A program made the position numbers and the translations under genes. Under the pieces are notes generated by a model. It made no database searches and had not been told where the DNA came from. It was given only the letters and a program-made list of their open reading frames with translations. Below, piece after piece: positions 6,458 to 8,300 of a stretch of 8,300 nt of DNA (the stretch's first letter is position 1; the number at the start of each line of letters is the position of its first letter). Origin of the DNA: an uncultured Dorea sp. (GTDB lineage Bacteria; Bacillota_A; Clostridia; Lachnospirales; Lachnospiraceae); contig CAJTRO010000038.1 of the NCBI GenBank assembly GCA_910579015.1, positions 23,966 to 32,265 of the forward strand, written 5' to 3'.

Positions 6458-6958
6458 TTAAAATTCATGCCGCATCGGCACTTTCGTCTTCTCTATGATC
6501 GTCTCGAAATCCATCCCCTTAAACTCTCTGGATCCCAGCAGATTCTCTCTCATCTCCAGGATCAGCCTCCGAAACAGCATCATCTCTTCCGGCGTGATCC
6601 CCTGATACAGGATCCCTTCCATATCAGACATGATCTTCTCCAACTCTCCGATACATTCCTTTCCCTTCTCGGAAAGCCGGATACGGGTGATCCGCTGGTC
6701 CTTTGCATCCTGTTCCTTACTGATATATCCCCGCTCCTCTAACTTCCGCAGGGCGACCGTCATGGATGGCGGTCTGATCCCCATCTTATCGGCCAGACTG
6801 CGCTGAGAGAGCTCTCCCTCACAATTTAATATAAAGAGAATTCCCGCCTGACCAGGCTTAAGCCCAAGCGTCTCCATCCCTTTCATCGCCTGATACTTGC
6901 TTAGATGGAGCAGTTGATGAAGCACGATAAATACAGACGCATCCTCTATATTTTTCAT
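6458..6958 (-). CDS. MarR-family transcriptional repressor
   Basis: The 166-residue protein is a winged-helix regulator of the MarR family, which bind palindromic operators as dimers and often release DNA when a small ligand binds. The helix-turn-helix lies at about 49-79 (ELSQRSLADKMGIRPPSMTV, then ALRKLEERGYI). The wing (KDQRITRIRLSEKG, about 86-99) carries the conserved Asp-Arg pair. Long N- and C-terminal helices would form the dimer interface. I chose the ATG at 6956-6958 because AAGGAGG sits eight bases upstream; an ATG at 6991 would add 11 residues and lacks such a site. It is the first gene of the operon with both exporter subunits and sits downstream of a promoter overlapped by TTAGATA boxes. 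It probably represses itself and the exporter. The inducing compound cannot be inferred. Confidence 0.92.
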   Translation of the reverse strand: MKNIEDASVFIVLHQLLHLSKYQAMKGMETLGLKPGQAGILFILNCEGELSQRSLADKMGIRPPSMTVALRKLEERGYISKEQDAKDQRITRIRLSEKGKECIGELEKIMSDMEGILYQGITPEEMMLFRRLILEMRENLLGSREFKGMDFETIIEKTKVPMRHEF

Positions 6959-6997
6959 AATCCATTCCTCCTTCCGTACTGTCAAACGCAATATTAA

Positions 6998-7009
6998 TTA
7001 GATATCTAA
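6998..7009. promoter_or_regulatory. Probable MarR operator covering the start of the operon transcript
   Basis: TTAGATATCTAA is a perfect 12-bp palindrome located where transcription should begin (about +1 to +11). The half-box TTAGATAT (7018-7025) reaches into the -10 element, and further boxes lie at 7083-7102. The site's size, symmetry and position fit a MarR operator. Binding itself is inferred. Confidence 0.6.
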
Positions 7010-7014
7010 CGATT

Positions 7015-7043
7015 ATATTAGATATTTTTACCATAAGTGTCAA
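7015..7043 (-). promoter_or_regulatory. Promoter of the MarR-ABC exporter operon
   Basis: On the minus strand, a perfect -35 TTGACA (7038-7043) is followed by a 17-bp spacer and TAATAT (7015-7020), four of six -10 bases. A perfect TATAAT at 7012-7017 overlaps it but at a 20-bp spacing. Transcription should start near 7008, about 50 nt before the MarR start codon. The overlap with TTAGATA boxes implies repression by occlusion. Confidence 0.7.
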
Positions 7044-7082
7044 TGTTATTCCGCTATTTTATGAATTGTTATTGGGAAATTT

Positions 7083-7102
7083 ATAGATATTTAATTAGAT
7101 AA
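7083..7102. promoter_or_regulatory. Upstream cluster of TAGATA boxes
   Basis: Two more copies of the operator half-box occur here: ATAGATAT (7083-7090) and TTAGATAA (7095-7102). They are direct repeats 12 bases apart, about 40 bp upstream of the -35 box. They may be an auxiliary MarR site, allowing cooperative binding or looping. In such AT-rich DNA, chance copies cannot be excluded. Confidence 0.35.
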
Positions 7103-7139
7103 CAGAACTATTTAAGATTAAAGACCTGTTTCCGTGAAG

Positions 7140-7163
7140 AAATCCGCCTCCCAGAGCGGCTTT
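7140..7163 (-). terminator. Weak hairpin downstream of the deacylase gene
   Basis: On the minus strand, AAAGCCGC and GCGGATTT pair around an 8-nt loop with one G-A mismatch, followed by CTTC. It lies about 57 bases after the deacylase stop and could be its terminator, but the stem is short and the T-tract poor. An alternative 7-bp pairing joins 7142-7148 with 7201-7207. Confidence 0.3.
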
Positions 7164-7219
7164 GCAGAAATACTCTCCTGCATCCCCGTTCAGACCGAAA
7201 GGCGGATCTCAAACTTCTG

Positions 7220-7666
7220 TTACAGCGTATCCGAATCCAGAATGATCGTAAACGGCCCGTCATTGACCAGGCTGACCTTCATATCTGCGCCGAACCGTCC
7301 CCGCTCTACCACCGGAACCTGTTCCTTACATTTCTCAATAATATACTCGTACATCTCCTCAGCCATATCCGGCGCCCCCGCCTCTATAAAGCTTGGCCGG
7401 TTCCCCTTCTTGCAGTTCGCATACAGGGTAAACTGCGAGATCAGGAGCAGTTCCCCGCCAACGGTCTCAAGAGACAGATTCGTCTTGCCCTGCTCGTCCT
7501 CGAAGATACGAAGTCCAAGCATCTTCCTGACCATCTTATCCGCGATCTCCTTCGTGTCGGAATCACACACGCCGATCAAGACCATGAAGCCCCTGCCGAT
7601 CCGGCCGAGAACCTCCCCGTCTACCTTAACATCACTTTCCATAACCCTCTGAATCACAAATCTCAT
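7220..7666 (-). CDS. dtd: D-aminoacyl-tRNA deacylase
   Basis: The 148-residue protein is the cytoplasmic proofreading enzyme that removes D-amino acids, and glycine mischarged on tRNA(Ala), from tRNA. It is a full-length DTD. It begins MRFVIQRV, the usual first strand. It also has the active-site motif SQFTLYA (77-83), the NRPSF loop (89-93) and the NDGPFT motif (135-140), whose Gly-cisPro pair excludes L-amino acids. The length equals that of the E. coli enzyme to within a few residues. I chose the ATG at 7664-7666 because an AAGGAGAAGG site lies just upstream and the protein starts as the family does; the frame stays open further upstream to 7786, but that part overlaps the transporter gene. 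The start overlaps the transporter's stop in an ATGA, so translation is probably coupled. Confidence 0.95.
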   Translation of the reverse strand: MRFVIQRVMESDVKVDGEVLGRIGRGFMVLIGVCDSDTKEIADKMVRKMLGLRIFEDEQGKTNLSLETVGGELLLISQFTLYANCKKGNRPSFIEAGAPDMAEEMYEYIIEKCKEQVPVVERGRFGADMKVSLVNDGPFTIILDSDTL

Positions 7667-8300
7667 CTGTCCTTCTCCTTTCCATTCTCTCTTCCATCCG
7701 GCATCTGTGCCAGTATGATCGCCGTAAACATCAGCACACACCCGGCCGTTTCTCTCACGGACAATCTTTCTCCCAGAACCGCCCATCCCGCCAGTACCGA
7801 GAAGCAGGACTCAAGGCTTAAGATCAGGGACGCCACCGCCGGATTCACATTCTTCTGCCCTATGATCTGCAACGTATACGCCACCCCGCAGGACAGCACG
7901 CCCGCATACAGAAGAGGCATCCATCCCTCAAGCATCGCCCCCGCCTTCGGCGTCTCTAACGCGAACATGAACGGCAGAGACATGATCCCGCACACCAGAA
8001 ACTGGATACAGGACATCTTCACCCCGTCCACTCTCGGCGAGAAATGATCTATCACAAGGATATGCACGGAAAATACGACCGCACACACGAATATCAGGAC
8101 ATCCCCCTTCCCTACAGTGAACTTATCCGTAATACAGAGAAAATAGAGCCCCGCAAGAGCCGCCGCCACCGCGAGCCATACCTTCCATCCAATCCTTTTT
8201 CCAAGGAATATCCCAAGCACCGGGACGATCACGATATAAAACGCCGTAATGAATCCCGCCTTCCCCGCCGTCGTATACTGGATCCCTATCTGCTGAAGAC
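7663..8300 (-). CDS. EamA/DMT-family membrane transporter, C-terminal part, cut by the window edge
   Basis: About 211 residues are visible to the TGA at 7663-7665; the start lies beyond 8300. The visible part begins within the first EamA repeat (LQQIGIQYTTAGKAGFITA, then FYIVIVPVLG) and continues through roughly six to seven hydrophobic helices, including the second repeat (FSVHILVIDHF... YTLQIIGQKNVNPAVASLI, then LSLESCFSVLAGW). The motif LESCFSVLAGWAVLGERLS is typical of the drug/metabolite transporter superfamily, whose members export amino acids, nucleotides or other metabolites. A GTG at 8230-8232 is not the start, because clear family sequence continues upstream of it. About a third of a typical 300-residue protein is missing. 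It is upstream of, and overlaps by four bases, the deacylase gene. The substrate is not predictable. Confidence 0.9.
   Translation of the reverse strand, partial: LQQIGIQYTTAGKAGFITAFYIVIVPVLGIFLGKRIGWKVWLAVAAALAGLYFLCITDKFTVGKGDVLIFVCAVVFSVHILVIDHFSPRVDGVKMSCIQFLVCGIMSLPFMFALETPKAGAMLEGWMPLLYAGVLSCGVAYTLQIIGQKNVNPAVASLILSLESCFSVLAGWAVLGERLSVRETAGCVLMFTAIILAQMPDGRENGKEKDR

Noticed and set aside
7066..7095. Rightward promoter-like pair TTGTTA-N18-TTTAAT
   Set aside because: No rightward gene follows, since both neighbours are transcribed leftward, and AT-rich DNA gives such matches often.
8230..8232. GTG as the start of the transporter gene at the right edge
   Set aside because: In-frame sequence upstream of it (LQQIGIQYTTAGKAGFITA) is typical EamA repeat sequence, so the gene continues beyond the window.

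Overview
The window looks like a chromosomal segment of an anaerobic, spore-forming Firmicute, most likely a Lachnospiraceae-type Clostridium. The evidence is strong AAGGAGG ribosome-binding sites, moderate GC in genes with AT-rich gaps, a CotF-like spore-coat protein, and the MarR plus paired-ABC-exporter arrangement common in that family. The taxonomic call rests on recognising protein families, not on any marker gene. No mobile element, CRISPR array, tRNA or rRNA was seen.

Layout. Positions 1-171 hold no gene but carry a good leftward promoter (-35 TTGACA, 17-bp spacer, -10 TACAAT) for a gene beyond the left edge, with a hairpin in its early leader. A leftward M19 dipeptidase (172-1167) and a rightward class I glutamine-amidotransferase-like hydrolase of the gamma-glutamyl-GABA hydrolase type (1278-2018) diverge from a 110-bp gap. 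Two small rightward genes follow (2121-2303 and 2317-2577). The second is a CotF-like coat protein and the first is probably a helical partner. A candidate forespore (sigma-G-like) promoter overlaps the end of the hydrolase gene. A strong hairpin at 2611-2651 separates them from the converging operon on the other strand.

The minus-strand operon runs from about 7043 to 2666: a MarR repressor, then two half-size ABC exporters separated by one base. The promoter (TTGACA, 17 bp, TAATAT) is overlapped by TTAGATATCTAA-type boxes, which suggests autorepression by the MarR protein and control of the exporter pair. To the right, a leftward pair encodes the C-terminal part of an EamA-family transporter (cut by the right edge) and D-aminoacyl-tRNA deacylase. 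They overlap by an ATGA.

The most notable observation is in the first ABC exporter gene (4503-6422). Its nucleotide-binding domain passes directly from the signature motif VSGGQKQRLSIA to the usual C-terminal tail (HKELLRNCEEYY...). Walker B, D-loop and H-loop are absent, yet the reading frame is intact. About 65-70 residues appear to have been lost precisely in frame. The surviving signature motif is the half this subunit would contribute to the catalytic site with its partner, whose own ATPase motifs are complete. I saw no wholly new system; this deletion and several regulatory-site candidates are the items most worth checking.
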